DNA of 64,000 nucleotides, taken from contig NZ_JACHDS010000001.1 in assembly GCF_014201195.1 (NCBI RefSeq), positions 3,472,001 to 3,536,000 on the forward strand, read 5' to 3'. Below, one piece after another: positions 35,811 to 45,227 of this stretch (its first letter is position 1; the number at the start of each line of letters is the position of its first letter). Source of the stretch: Nocardiopsis mwathae (lineage in GTDB: Bacteria > Actinomycetota > Actinomycetes > Streptosporangiales > Streptosporangiaceae). The notes beneath the pieces were generated by a model. It was not told where the DNA came from, did not search any database, and saw only the letters and a program-made list of their open reading frames with translations. The position numbers and the translations under genes are program-made.

Positions 35811-37293
35811 GGCGCTGCTCCGCGGGGGCGGCGGTGGCCTCCGCCTCCAGCCGGGAGTTGCGCATGCTGTAGCCGAAGTAGATCACCAGGCCGGCGGCCA
35901 GCCAGAGACCGAAGGTGACCCAGGTGGCCACGCCCATGCTCAGCATCAGGTAGGCGCAGGACAGCACGCCCAGTACCGGGGTGAGCGGGGCGAAGGGCAC
36001 CCGGAAGTTGCGGGGCAGCTCCGGGCGGTTCCGGCGCAGCACCAGCACGGCCACGTTGACCAGCGCGAAGGCGAACAGGGTGCCGATGCTGGTGGCGTCG
36101 GCCAGGTGGCCGAGCGGGACCAGGGCGGCGAGCACGGCGATGAACGCGGTGATGATGATGGTGTTCCACCGCGGGGTGCCGTTGGCGTCGACCTTGGAGA
36201 AGATCTTCGGGATGAGGCCGTCGCGGGACATCGCGAACAGGATGCGGGTCTGGCCGTAGAGCACGACCAGCACGACGCTGGCGATCGCGATGACCGCGCC
36301 GGCCGCGAAGACGACCGACCAGATCGGGGTGCCGGTGACCTCGGTGAGGATCTGGGCCAGGGTGGCCTCGGTCTCGCCGAAGATGCCCCACGGCACCGCG
36401 CCCACGGCGGCGAAGGCGACCAGGCAGTACAGCGCGGTCACGATGATCATCGAGAGCATGATCGCGCGCGGGAGGTCCCGCTGCGGGTTCTTGGCCTCCT
36501 CACCGGCGGTGGAGGCGGCGTCGAACCCGATATAGGAGAAGAACAGGGTGGCGCCGGCGGCACTCACGCCCGCCATGCCCAGCGGCATGAAGGGGGCGAA
36601 GTTGCCGTCCTGCACGGCGGTGATGGCGATGGCCACGAACATGACCAGCACGCCGAGCTTGATGACGACCATGACGCTGTTCAGCCACGCGCTCTCGCGG
36701 ATGCCGACCAGCAGCGCGGCCATCGCCAGCACGACCACCACGGCCGCGGGGATGTTGATGATCCCGCCCTCGGCGCCCGGCGGCTGCGTGAGGCCTTCCG
36801 GCAGGCTGATGCCGGTGACGAGGAAGAGGAGCTGGTTGATGTACTCACCCCAGCCCACGGCGACGGCGGCCACCGACACCCCGTAGGTGAGCATCAGACA
36901 CCAGCCGCACACCCAGGCGACGAGCTCGCCCATGGTGGCGTACGAGTAGGAGTAGGCCGAGCCGGAGGCCGGGATCATCCCGGCGAGCTCGGCGTAGGCG
37001 AGCGCGGAGAAGAGCGCGGTGATGCCCGCGATCACGAACGCCAGGATGACGGCCGGCCCGGCGACCGGCACTGCCTCGCCGAGCACGACGAAGATGCCGG
37101 TGCCCAGGGTGGCGCCGATGCTGATCATCGTCAGCTGCGCCAGTCCCATCGACCGCCTCAGGCTGCCGCCCTGGCCCTGGCCGGTCTCGTCGACCAGCCG
37201 CTCCACCGGCTTGCACCGCTTGATGCGCGTACCGATCCCGGTCGGAGCCGGGGCTGCGGCTTGTTTCTGCGCGGTGTCCTCGACCAACTGCAT
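35806..37293 (-). CDS. APC-family amino-acid permease, cationic amino-acid transporter type
   Basis: 495 residues with about 12-14 hydrophobic segments. The APC signature GATLGTGIFVVLGE is at about 60, and SYIGFDAASTAGEEAKNPQRDLPRAI and FAMSRDGLIPKIFSKV are characteristic of the CAT subgroup, which carries arginine and lysine. ATG 37293 is placed by GAGGAG. Its position upstream of davA-davB on the same strand makes lysine uptake the likely role. The C terminus ends within the right end of the MITE-like element, but the length is normal, so nothing essential was lost. Confidence 0.85.
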   Translation of the reverse strand: MQLVEDTAQKQAAAPAPTGIGTRIKRCKPVERLVDETGQGQGGSLRRSMGLAQLTMISIGATLGTGIFVVLGEAVPVAGPAVILAFVIAGITALFSALAYAELAGMIPASGSAYSYSYATMGELVAWVCGWCLMLTYGVSVAAVAVGWGEYINQLLFLVTGISLPEGLTQPPGAEGGIINIPAAVVVVLAMAALLVGIRESAWLNSVMVVIKLGVLVMFVAIAITAVQDGNFAPFMPLGMAGVSAAGATLFFSYIGFDAASTAGEEAKNPQRDLPRAIMLSMIIVTALYCLVAFAAVGAVPWGIFGETEATLAQILTEVTGTPIWSVVFAAGAVIAIASVVLVVLYGQTRILFAMSRDGLIPKIFSKVDANGTPRWNTIIITAFIAVLAALVPLGHLADATSIGTLFAFALVNVAVLVLRRNRPELPRNFRVPFAPLTPVLGVLSCAYLMLSMGVATWVTFGLWLAAGLVIYFGYSMRNSRLEAEATAAPAEQRP

Positions 37294-37610
37294 GCTCCTC
37301 GGGGGGTGTCGGAGGGAACGCACGGCGTGCACGACGACGTACGGACGCACGTGGATGTACGGGAGAGCGCCTCCGGCGACACGGGAAGGTCGGCATCATG
37401 CGCCACACATGTACCGATATGCCGGAAAAGCACCGTTGCAACGGTACCCGTGTTACCTGGGCAACAGAACCATCATCCTTTGCAGGATCAAGGTGAACAC
37501 CCTGCAAACGTTGCCCCCACGCGCAATGAAACGCACGCAATTGTGCGTGATGTCACATTTGCCTGTGGCGCGGACGTCATGATCGACATCACCCCACACC
37601 AGAACGCGAG
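37294..37610 (-). promoter_or_regulatory. Permease upstream region with palindromes
   Basis: A perfect 14-bp palindrome ACCGTTGCAACGGT at 37432-37445; CGCAAT at 37522-37527 and 37536-37541; the dyad CACGCA..TGCGTG at 37534-37549. The 9-mer CGCAATGAA at 37522 is also found (reverse strand, 35523-35515) upstream of davA. No gene was seen. Confidence 0.4.
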
Positions 37611-37832
37611 GTGGTAAATTTCTGTGTCTCCTACTCCGACCGTGTGCTCCCGATCACCGCGGACATAACCGAGGAGTGGGGGCGCCTGAGCGTTCCCGAC
37701 CCTCTGCCCGTGATCGACGGCCTGTCGGCGGCGACGGCAAAGGTGCACGGACTGACGCTCGTGACCCGCAACACCAAGGACGTCCGTCGACCCGGCGTGG
37801 ACCTGCTCGACCCTTTCACCTTCGGGAAGTAG
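37611..37832 (+). pseudogene. C-terminal fragment of a PIN-domain (VapC/FitB-like) toxin
   Basis: 73 codons. RVLPITADITEEWGRL, LPVIDGLSAATAKVHGLTLVTRNTKDV and DLLDPF match the second half of a VapC/FitB-like PIN nuclease, including the D.L.AATA helix and TRN.(K/R)D motif with their acidic residues. The N-terminal half with the first catalytic Asp and strand is missing, and the bases upstream do not encode it in any frame. There is no antitoxin gene nearby. It is a remnant at the edge of the segment inserted after ispG. Confidence 0.7.
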
Positions 37833-37873
37833 CACGAACGGGCGGGGAGCCGTCGGCTCTCCGCCCGTTCGTG
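37833..37873. terminator. Bidirectional terminator between the PIN remnant and ispG
   Basis: 19-bp stem (one G.T pair) with 3-base loop GTC, 37833-37851 and 37855-37873. It begins at the stop of the PIN fragment and lies 36 bp from the ispG stop, serving both convergent directions. Confidence 0.85.
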
Positions 37874-37909
37874 GGGTCGGGTGCGGTGTCCGCGACACCG
37901 GGAACTCGG

Positions 37910-39067
37910 TCAGTCGGCCACCGAGACGCTGGGTTCGCCCGACTCCGCGCCGGAGTCCTTCATCTCCTCGGCCAGCCGCATGGCCTCCTCGATCAGCGTC
38001 TCCACGATCTTGGACTCGGGGACGGTCTTGATGACCTCGCCCTTGACGAAGATCTGGCCCTTGCCGTTGCCCGAGGCCACACCGAGGTCGGCGTCGCGCG
38101 CCTCGCCCGGCCCGTTGACGACGCAGCCCATGACGGCCACCCGCAGCGGCACGTCCATGCCCTCCAGGCCGGCGGTGACCTCGTCGGCCAGCGTGTAGAC
38201 GTCGACCTGGGCGCGGCCGCAGCTCGGGCAGGAGACGATCTCCAGGCCGCGCTCACGCAGGCCGAGCGACTCCAGGATCTGGTTGCCGACCTTGACCTCC
38301 TCGGCCGGAGGCGCCGACAGCGACACCCGGATCGTGTCGCCGATGCCCTCGGCGAGAAGCGCTCCGAAGGCCACCGAGGACTTGATCGTGCCCTGGAAGG
38401 CCGGGCCGGCCTCGGTGACGCCCAAGTGCAGCGGGTAGTCGCACTGCTCGGCGAGCAGGCGGTAGGCGTTGATCATCACGACCGGGTCGTTGTGCTTGAC
38501 CGAGATCTTGATGTCGCGGAAGCCGTGCTCCTCGAACAGCGAGCACTCCCACAGCGCCGACTCCACCAGCGCCTCGGGGGTGGCCTTGCCGTACTTGGCC
38601 ATCAGGCGCTTGTCCAGCGACCCGGCGTTGACGCCGATGCGGATCGGCACACCCGCGTCGCTCGCCGCCTTGGCGATCTCGCCGACCTTGTCGTCGAACT
38701 TCTTGATGTTGCCCGGGTTGACGCGCACCGCCGCGCAGCCCGCGTCGATCGCGGCGAAGACGTACTTGGGCTGGAAGTGGATGTCGGCGATCACCGGGAT
38801 CTGCGACTTCTTCGCGATGATCGGCAGTGCCTCGGCGTCGTCGGCGCTGGGCACCGCGACCCGCACGATCTGGCAGCCGGAGGCGGTGAGCTCGGCGATC
38901 TGCTGCAGCGTGGAGTTGATGTCCGCGGTCACCGTCGTCGTCATCGACTGGACGGACACCGGCGCGTCGCCGCCCACGGGCACGTTTCCGACCATGATCT
39001 GCCTCGATCGGCGCCGGGTCGCGAGCGGGCGCGGGGGCGCTGAGGGCATTCCGAGATCGATGGTCAC
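37910..39067 (-). CDS. ispG: 4-hydroxy-3-methylbut-2-en-1-yl diphosphate synthase
   Basis: 385 residues. It carries out the penultimate MEP-pathway step (MEcPP to HMBPP) and holds a 4Fe-4S cluster. [20 protein letters not shown] is the conserved start; the cluster cysteines are in [13 protein letters not shown] and [16 protein letters not shown] 39067 follows AGGAG; ATG 39049 is possible. It lies in the order dxr, rseP, ispG, with a 314-bp gap before it. The usual downstream GNAT gene has been displaced. Confidence 0.96.
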   Translation of the reverse strand: MTIDLGMPSAPPRPLATRRRSRQIMVGNVPVGGDAPVSVQSMTTTVTADINSTLQQIAELTASGCQIVRVAVPSADDAEALPIIAKKSQIPVIADIHFQPKYVFAAIDAGCAAVRVNPGNIKKFDDKVGEIAKAASDAGVPIRIGVNAGSLDKRLMAKYGKATPEALVESALWECSLFEEHGFRDIKISVKHNDPVVMINAYRLLAEQCDYPLHLGVTEAGPAFQGTIKSSVAFGALLAEGIGDTIRVSLSAPPAEEVKVGNQILESLGLRERGLEIVSCPSCGRAQVDVYTLADEVTAGLEGMDVPLRVAVMGCVVNGPGEARDADLGVASGNGKGQIFVKGEVIKTVPESKIVETLIEEAMRLAEEMKDSGAESGEPSVSVAD

Positions 39068-39381
39068 GCAGTCTCACTCCTCGGCCACCGGAGTCGGCCG
39101 GCGGCGTCGCTTGACGAAGTCATGAGTACCTAGGGGCACTTGGGCACCTGGCGGTACGCGGGGGCCGACGAGGCACCACGGTACCGGGAGGCACCGACGT
39201 ACCGTCCTGGCACGCGCGCGGCGCCTCGGGCGGACGCGGAAGGGACCTCGCGTGCCTGCGTCCGCGTATGCCAGATTACCGGCCCTGCGTGGGACAGTGC
39301 GCCGAATGTGGGCGAAACAACGGGTGATGAGACGTCTGCGTCCTGTGTCTTCTCACGCCCGCACCTCGCCCGCGCCCGGCG
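39068..39381. other. Intergenic region between rseP and ispG
   Basis: 314 bp. GC-rich with GGCACTTGGGCACCTGG near 39134 and no hairpin, RNA or gene that I can support. A separate ispG promoter could lie here. Confidence 0.4.
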
Positions 39382-40740
39382 TCACTGGACCAGGCGGACC
39401 GGGTTCACCACATCGGCGACGAGCAGCATCAGGCTGAACGCGATGAAGCACACCACGACGATGTAGGCCACCGGCATGAGCTGGGCGACGTCGAACGGCC
39501 CGGGGTCGGGGCGGCGGAAGAGCCGCGCGAGGTTGCGGCGCAGCGACTCCCACATCGCCCCCACGATGTGGCCGCCGTCCAGCGGCAGGATCGGCAGCAT
39601 GTTGAAGGCGAACAGGAACAGGTTGACGCCGGCCAGCATGTTCAGCAGGAAGGCGGTGCGCTCGACGAGCGGGATCGGCTGGGAGAGGATCTCCCCGCCG
39701 ATGCGCGAGGCGCCCACGATGCCGACCGGGGAGTCGATGGTGCGCTGCTCACCGAGGAAGGCGGCCCGGAACACGTCGTCGACCTTGGACGGCAGCGCGA
39801 TGATCGCCTTGCCGACACCGACGACCATGTCGCCCATGTAGGCGGCGCTCTCGCCCGGCCCCATCGCCTGGCGCTCGCGGTCGAAGGTGATACCGAGGAA
39901 TCCGGCGGTCTGCAGCTCGGGGACCTGTATACCCCGGTCGTCCTTGACCGGGTTCCCGTCGGCGTCGGTCTTGTAGACGATGTCGCCGTCGGCGTCGCGC
40001 GCCACGACCTGGTTCTCGATGAGGTCGGGCGTGAGCGTGTGGATCTCGCCGTCGCGCCGGACCTCGATCTCGGTCGGCCCGATCGCGTCGCGGATGGCCA
40101 GGTTGGCCGCCGCCCAGGTGGGCGTGGGCTCGCCGTCGACCCGGACGATCTCGTCGCCGGGCCGGAACCCGGCCGCGGCGGCCGGGCTCGGCGTGGCGTC
40201 CGCCGGGCACTCCGTCGACGTGGCGTCTGCGGGGACGACGCACTCGCTGACGGAGCCGACGGTCGTGGTGGGCTGCATGACACCGATGCCCATGAGCACG
40301 ATCGAGAACAGGATGACCGCGAGGATCAGGTTCATCGCCGGGCCGGCCACCATGACGATCAGCCGCTTCCACGGCGCCCGCTGGTAGAAGAGGCGGTCCT
40401 CGTCACCGGGCCGGATCTCGACGTGGTTGGCCTCGCGGGCGTCCTCGATCATCGCCCGCCAGCGCGACATCGGCTTGCCGGAGGTGTCGCGCCGCTCGGC
40501 GGCCGGGGGGATCATCCCCACCATCCGGACGTAGCCGCCGAGGGGGATCAGCTTCACGCCGTACTCGGTGTCGCCCCACTTCCTCGACCAGAGGGTCTTG
40601 CCGAAGCCGACCATGTACTGGGTGCACCGGATGCCGAACATCTTCGCGGTGCCGAGGTGCCCGAGCTCGTGCCAGGCGATGGAGAACAGGAGCCCGAGGA
40701 AGAAGAGGATGATCCCGAGCGTGGTCAGAAGCGTGACCAT
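39382..40740 (-). CDS. rseP: Site-2 intramembrane metalloprotease, RseP/Rip1-like
   Basis: 452 residues of family M50. The zinc motif is HELGH at residues 24-28 in the first membrane segment (FSIAWHELGHLGTAKMFG), and the third ligand is in NMLPILPLDGGHIV near 390. PLGGYVRMVGM and a periplasmic PDZ domain (GFRPGDEIVRVDGEPTPTW) are normal. It cleaves anti-sigma factors and other membrane proteins within the membrane. It starts 19 bp after the dxr stop and is probably cotranscribed with dxr. Confidence 0.93.
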   Translation of the reverse strand: MVTLLTTLGIILFFLGLLFSIAWHELGHLGTAKMFGIRCTQYMVGFGKTLWSRKWGDTEYGVKLIPLGGYVRMVGMIPPAAERRDTSGKPMSRWRAMIEDAREANHVEIRPGDEDRLFYQRAPWKRLIVMVAGPAMNLILAVILFSIVLMGIGVMQPTTTVGSVSECVVPADATSTECPADATPSPAAAAGFRPGDEIVRVDGEPTPTWAAANLAIRDAIGPTEIEVRRDGEIHTLTPDLIENQVVARDADGDIVYKTDADGNPVKDDRGIQVPELQTAGFLGITFDRERQAMGPGESAAYMGDMVVGVGKAIIALPSKVDDVFRAAFLGEQRTIDSPVGIVGASRIGGEILSQPIPLVERTAFLLNMLAGVNLFLFAFNMLPILPLDGGHIVGAMWESLRRNLARLFRRPDPGPFDVAQLMPVAYIVVVCFIAFSLMLLVADVVNPVRLVQ

Positions 40741-40759
40741 AGACCTTCCATGCCTCTCG

Positions 40760-42019
40760 TCATGCGGACCGGGAGATCAGCTCCCGGGCCCGGTCGCGGG
40801 CCCACGCATCAGCCGCGTAGACATCGGCCAACGTGAGAGTGGAGCCGGTGTCCGGCTGCTGGTGCTCTGAGACTACCTGGGCGATGGTGTCCACGATCGC
40901 GGGAAATGCCAGCCTCCCGGCGAGAAACGCGTCGACCGCCTCCTCGTTGGCCGCGTTGTACACGGCGGGGGCGGTGCCCCCGGCGGCGCCGACCTCGCAG
41001 GCCAGATCGACCGCGGGGAACGCCTCGCCGTCCAGGGGTTCGAAGGTCCAGGTGTGCGCGGCGGTCCAGTCGACGGCCGGGGCGGCGGCGTCGACGCGGT
41101 GCGGCCAGCCGATGCCGTAGGCGATGGGGATGCACATGCTGGGCGGGCTGGCCTGGGCCAGGGTGGAGCCGTCGGTGTATTCGACCATGGAGTGGATCAC
41201 CGACTGCGGGTGCACCACCACCTCGACCTTGGCCAGCGGGACGTCGAAGAGCAGGTGCGCCTCGATGACCTCCAGGCCCTTGTTGACCAGCGTTGCCGAG
41301 TTCACGGTGATGACCGGTCCCATGCTCCACGTGGGGTGGTCCAGCGCCTCCGCGGGGGTGACCGCGCCGAGTTCGGCGCGCGACCGGCCGCGGAAGGGAC
41401 CGCCGCTGGCGGTGATGACGAGTTTGCGCACCTCCGCCGTCGGGGCGTGCACCTGGCCCATGGCCAGGCTGGTCAGCTCGTCGCCGAGGGCCCGGGGGTA
41501 GCACTGGGCGAGCGCGAAGTGCTCGGAGTCGACGGGGACGATCTGGCCGGGTTGGGCCACGGCCCGCACCAGCGGGCCGCCGATGATCAGCGACTCCTTG
41601 TTGGCCAGGGCGAGGAGGCTCCCGGCGCGCAGCGCGGCCAGGGTGGACTCCAGGCCCAGCGCCCCGGTGATGCCGTTGAGCACGACGTCGCACGGCCATG
41701 CGGCGAGTTCGGCGACCCCCTCGGCCCCGGCGAGGACCTTGGCGGGGTGGCCGCGCTCGCGCAGCCGCCGGCTCAGGTCGGCGGCCGCGTCGGGGTCGGC
41801 CACGGCCACGACCTCGACGCCGAGCGCGCAGGCCTGGTCGACGAGGAGGTCCGGGCGTCCGCCGCCGGCCGCCAGCCCCACGACCCGGAACCGGTCGGGG
41901 TTGCGATTGACCACGTCGATGGCCTGGGTGCCGATCGACCCCGTGGACCCGAGGATGATCACCTCCCGCCGCGGTGGGGAGGAGACGTCCTGGGCGAGTA
42001 GCTGTTCCGCGATACGCAC
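40760..42019 (-). CDS. dxr: 1-deoxy-D-xylulose-5-phosphate reductoisomerase
   Basis: 419 residues; first committed step of the MEP isoprenoid pathway, NADPH and divalent metal dependent. [16 protein letters not shown] is the NADPH fold start; [34 protein letters not shown] and [19 protein letters not shown] are substrate and metal segments. GTG 42019 was chosen because it gives the family start (RIAEQLL...REVIILGS); earlier codons read low-complexity. First gene of dxr-rseP. Confidence 0.96.
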   Translation of the reverse strand: MRIAEQLLAQDVSSPPRREVIILGSTGSIGTQAIDVVNRNPDRFRVVGLAAGGGRPDLLVDQACALGVEVVAVADPDAAADLSRRLRERGHPAKVLAGAEGVAELAAWPCDVVLNGITGALGLESTLAALRAGSLLALANKESLIIGGPLVRAVAQPGQIVPVDSEHFALAQCYPRALGDELTSLAMGQVHAPTAEVRKLVITASGGPFRGRSRAELGAVTPAEALDHPTWSMGPVITVNSATLVNKGLEVIEAHLLFDVPLAKVEVVVHPQSVIHSMVEYTDGSTLAQASPPSMCIPIAYGIGWPHRVDAAAPAVDWTAAHTWTFEPLDGEAFPAVDLACEVGAAGGTAPAVYNAANEEAVDAFLAGRLAFPAIVDTIAQVVSEHQQPDTGSTLTLADVYAADAWARDRARELISRSA

Positions 42020-42376
42020 GGTCCCATTCTCCCGTACCCGCGGGGCTGAACGTCTGCGCCGGGACGCGGGGCCGGACACACTCCGTCCCCGGGGCGACAC
42101 GTTCGCGGACCACGCCCTTTACAAAACTGGCCGCCGTGTCTTAATTTAACTCCGACGTAAGTTACCTAACAGTCAACTACGTCGCATTCACCTACCCACG
42201 GGTCGGCCGACGGCAGACGGCCGGCACCGACCCGAGACGCGCAGCGGGCGCCCGGCGCCCGGGCCACGACCGCCGAACACCGGCGCGGTCACGGCCACCC
42301 GATGCCCGGTGGGCCGACCCGACCGACCCCAGGCCTGCCGATCCCCCGATCGCCCCGCACTTCCCGAGGTCGCACA
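42020..42376 (+). promoter_or_regulatory. Divergent control region with AT-rich dyad
   Basis: 357 bp between dxr (minus) and the secreted peptidase (plus). 42140-42190 is AT-rich and holds the inverted repeat CGACGTA (42153-42159) and TACGTCG (42178-42184) enclosing GTAAGTTAC. A candidate operator or promoter. The rest is GC-rich without features. Confidence 0.4.
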
Positions 42377-43984
42377 ATGCAGAGACTGTGGGCGGCACTG
42401 TCCGCTACCTTCGTCGCATTACTCACCGTGGTCGCATTCGCACCGCCCGCCACGGCGGATGCCGCCGTCGCGTCCACCGTCCAGTACCGCACCATCCCCG
42501 GCCACGACGGCGTCGGCATCCGGGCGATGGTGATCACCCCGACCAACGCCGAGGGCCCCTACCCGCTGCTGGTCATGCCATCGGCGTGGGGGACCAACAA
42601 CCTGCTCTACGTGGGCGCGGGCCGAAAGCTCGCGCAGGAGTCCGGGTACCAGGTCATCAGCTACACCTCGCGCGGCTTCTGGGACTCCGGCGGCCAGATC
42701 GAGGTCGCCGGCCCGGAGGACATCGCCGACGCCCGCAAGGTCATCGACTGGGGCCTGGAGAACACCGATGCCGACCCCGACCGGATCGGCATGGCCGGGA
42801 TCTCCTACGGCTCGGGCATCAGCATGCTCACCGCCGCCCAGGACGACCGGATCAAGGCCGTCGGGGCGATGAGCGGCTGGACCGACCTCGAATCCTCCCT
42901 CTACCCCAACGAGACGATCAGCTTCCAGGCGGTCGAGGTGCTGCTGGGCCTCGGCAAGCTCGCCGGCCGCCCCGGCGCCACCCTGCGGGAGGTCGAGCGC
43001 GAGTACCGCAGGGGCAACATCCAGCCGGCACTCGACATGGCCCAGGCCCGCTCGGTGCTGGACCGGGCCGACGCCCTCAACGCCAACGGCACCGCGGTCA
43101 TGATCGCCCACGCCTGGAACGACGGCATCTTCCCGCCCGCGCAGCAGACCGAGCTGTTCGACCGGCTGACCGGCGCCAAGCGGATGATGATCTCGCCCGG
43201 CGACCACGCCACCCCGGAGGCGTTCGGCGCGGCCGGGCTGCCCAACGAGACCTGGGAGTCGCTGACCCGCTGGATGGACCACCACCTCAAGGGCGTCGAC
43301 AACGGGATCGACGCCGAGGCCCCCGTCCAGCTCAAGCCGAACAACGGGCGCGGCCCGTGGACCGGCTATCCGGACTGGGAGTCGGCGTCGCCGGACGCCA
43401 CGACGCTCTACCTCGGAAAGCCGAGCGCTTCGTGGACGCGCTGGCAGGCCACGGGCGGCCTGGAGGACGAGCCGCAGACCGACTGGACCTACGGCATCCG
43501 CGCCGGTGTCGGCACCACCGCCCGCAGCGGCACCCTGCTCGTCTCCGGTGCGCTGCAGCAGTTCGCCGACATCCCGACCGGAGTGCGCCTGCCCCTGGTG
43601 GACCGCTCGCGCGCGGGCGTGTGGACCGGGCCCGCCTACCCCGACGGCGTCCGTGTCAGCGGCGCGCCGCACGCCCGGTTCACCGTCGCCCCGACGGCCC
43701 GGGACCAGTCGCTCTTCGTCTACCTGTACGCGATCGACCGGCATGGGCGGGGCGCGCTGCTCACGCACAAGCCCTACACGGTGCGCGGCGCCGAACCGGG
43801 CACCCCGGTGACGGTCGACGTCGACCTTGAACCGGTGGTGTGGGACGTCCCGGCCGGGCACCGGCTGGCGCTCGTGGTCGACACCGCCGACAGGCGCTAC
43901 ACGAGCGAGAGCCGGGTGGGCCAGCGGGTGGTCTTCAGCTCACCCGAGGACAGCCCGTCGAGCCTGACGGTGCCCACCGCCTGA
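42377..43984 (+). CDS. Secreted CocE/NonD (S15-like) hydrolase
   Basis: 535 residues with signal peptide (cleavage near ATADA, 28). The alpha/beta-hydrolase part has SYTSRGFWDSGG and the nucleophile elbow GISYGSG (Ser near 132), with HAWNDGIFPPAQ and SPGDHATP giving the later Asp and His. The C-terminal beta domain (about 360-535) is the X-Pro dipeptidyl-peptidase C-terminal jelly-roll. Family members cleave Xaa-Pro dipeptides or esters outside the cell. GAGG precedes ATG 42377. A terminator follows. Confidence 0.85.
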   Translation: MQRLWAALSATFVALLTVVAFAPPATADAAVASTVQYRTIPGHDGVGIRAMVITPTNAEGPYPLLVMPSAWGTNNLLYVGAGRKLAQESGYQVISYTSRGFWDSGGQIEVAGPEDIADARKVIDWGLENTDADPDRIGMAGISYGSGISMLTAAQDDRIKAVGAMSGWTDLESSLYPNETISFQAVEVLLGLGKLAGRPGATLREVEREYRRGNIQPALDMAQARSVLDRADALNANGTAVMIAHAWNDGIFPPAQQTELFDRLTGAKRMMISPGDHATPEAFGAAGLPNETWESLTRWMDHHLKGVDNGIDAEAPVQLKPNNGRGPWTGYPDWESASPDATTLYLGKPSASWTRWQATGGLEDEPQTDWTYGIRAGVGTTARSGTLLVSGALQQFADIPTGVRLPLVDRSRAGVWTGPAYPDGVRVSGAPHARFTVAPTARDQSLFVYLYAIDRHGRGALLTHKPYTVRGAEPGTPVTVDVDLEPVVWDVPAGHRLALVVDTADRRYTSESRVGQRVVFSSPEDSPSSLTVPTA

Positions 43985-44013
43985 TCCCGCTCCGACACGC
44001 CGGACGGCGCGAC

Positions 44014-44045
44014 GTGCGCCCCATCTTCGGGTGGGGCGCACTTTT
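44014..44045 (+). terminator. Intrinsic terminator
   Basis: Perfect 10-bp stem GTGCGCCCCA / TGGGGCGCAC (44014-44023, 44032-44041) with an 8-base loop, then TTTT. Located 30 bp after the S15-like gene. Confidence 0.85.
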
Positions 44046-44095
44046 CGTCGTCCGACCCCCACCGCCCCCACTCGAAGTAGGGGTGGGATAACGGT

Positions 44096-45133
44096 GTGTA
44101 TGGCATGCTCATGATCATGTTCTCGCCCCTCATCCCCCGGGTCCTCGGCCCCGTCGCGGCGCTCGGCCTGATCCTGGCCGCCGCGCCCGCCGGCGCGGTC
44201 GGCACCGCCGAGCCCCCCGGTGGCACCGCCCCCGCACCCGGCGCGGACGCCGCCGACGGCGCGGCCGGGATCGCCCGCCAGTCCGCCGAGCGGGGGCCGC
44301 TCGCCCGGGCGGACATCCTCGCCTACTGGACGCCCGAGCGGATGGACGCCGCGGTCCCGCTGGACCGGCTCCTGGACGACGTGCTGCCGTTCGTTTCGCT
44401 CGTCCCGCTCGCCGACGACATCCTCGCCGCCCCGCAGGCCCCGGCTCCGCGCGCCGACAGCACCGGTGAGCGGTGGACCCACGGCGGCCGGGTCACCCGG
44501 ACCACCGGCAAGGCCTACCTGACGCTCGACGGCCGGGACTTCACCTGCAGCGGGTCGGTGGTGCACGCCGACAACCGGGACACGGTCCTCACCGCGGCGC
44601 ACTGCCTGAAGGACGGGACGGGATCGTGGGCGCAGAACTGGACGTTCGTGCCGGGCTACGCCGACGGGCAGGCGCCCTACGGCCGCTTCACCGCCCGCGA
44701 GATGCTGGTGCCCGGCCAATGGGCACAGCGGACCGACGAGAGCTACGACTTCGGCGCGGCGGTGCTCGACACCTCCGGCGGGGTGCACGTCCAGGACCGG
44801 ACGGGGGCGCAGCACGTCGCCTTCGGCCGCCAGCACGAGCACACCTACTCGTTCGGCTACCCGGCCACCGGCCACTACCGCGGCGCCCACCTGCACTACT
44901 GCTCGGGCGCCACCCGCGCCGACCGGGGCCGCACGTCCGCCAGCGGGATGCGCTGCGTGATGACCCAGGGGTCCAGCGGCGGCCCCTGGCTGGCCGACTT
45001 CGACCCGGCGACGGGCGTGGGCACACTGGTCTCGGTCATCAGCTTCAAGTACGTGACCGACCCGACGACGCAGTACGGCCCCCGCCTCGGCCCGGAGGCC
45101 CGGCGGCTGTACCGGCTCGCCCAGTCCCTGTGA
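44096..45133 (+). CDS. Secreted trypsin-fold serine peptidase
   Basis: Up to 345 residues. A signal peptide (VLGPVAALGLILAAAPAGAVG) and a propeptide-like region precede an S1-type domain: His in TAAHCLKDG, Asp in SYDFGAAVLD, Ser in MTQGSSGGPWLADFD. The pattern is closest to the glutamyl-endopeptidase/V8-like group. Cysteines flank the His and Ser loops. The start is uncertain among GTG 44096 and ATG 44105, 44111 and 44117; there is no Shine-Dalgarno, but GATAAC at 44087-44092 could be a -10, giving a very short leader. Potential target of the inhibitors elsewhere in the window, unproven. Confidence 0.87.
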   Translation: MYGMLMIMFSPLIPRVLGPVAALGLILAAAPAGAVGTAEPPGGTAPAPGADAADGAAGIARQSAERGPLARADILAYWTPERMDAAVPLDRLLDDVLPFVSLVPLADDILAAPQAPAPRADSTGERWTHGGRVTRTTGKAYLTLDGRDFTCSGSVVHADNRDTVLTAAHCLKDGTGSWAQNWTFVPGYADGQAPYGRFTAREMLVPGQWAQRTDESYDFGAAVLDTSGGVHVQDRTGAQHVAFGRQHEHTYSFGYPATGHYRGAHLHYCSGATRADRGRTSASGMRCVMTQGSSGGPWLADFDPATGVGTLVSVISFKYVTDPTTQYGPRLGPEARRLYRLAQSL

Positions 45134-45227
45134 CACGCCGCCCCGGGGGGCTCGGGAGGGCCGCGGTCCCATCGGGGGTCCGGACCGTCCTCCCGGGTCC
45201 GCCGGGGCGGAGGCGGGACGGTGTGGG

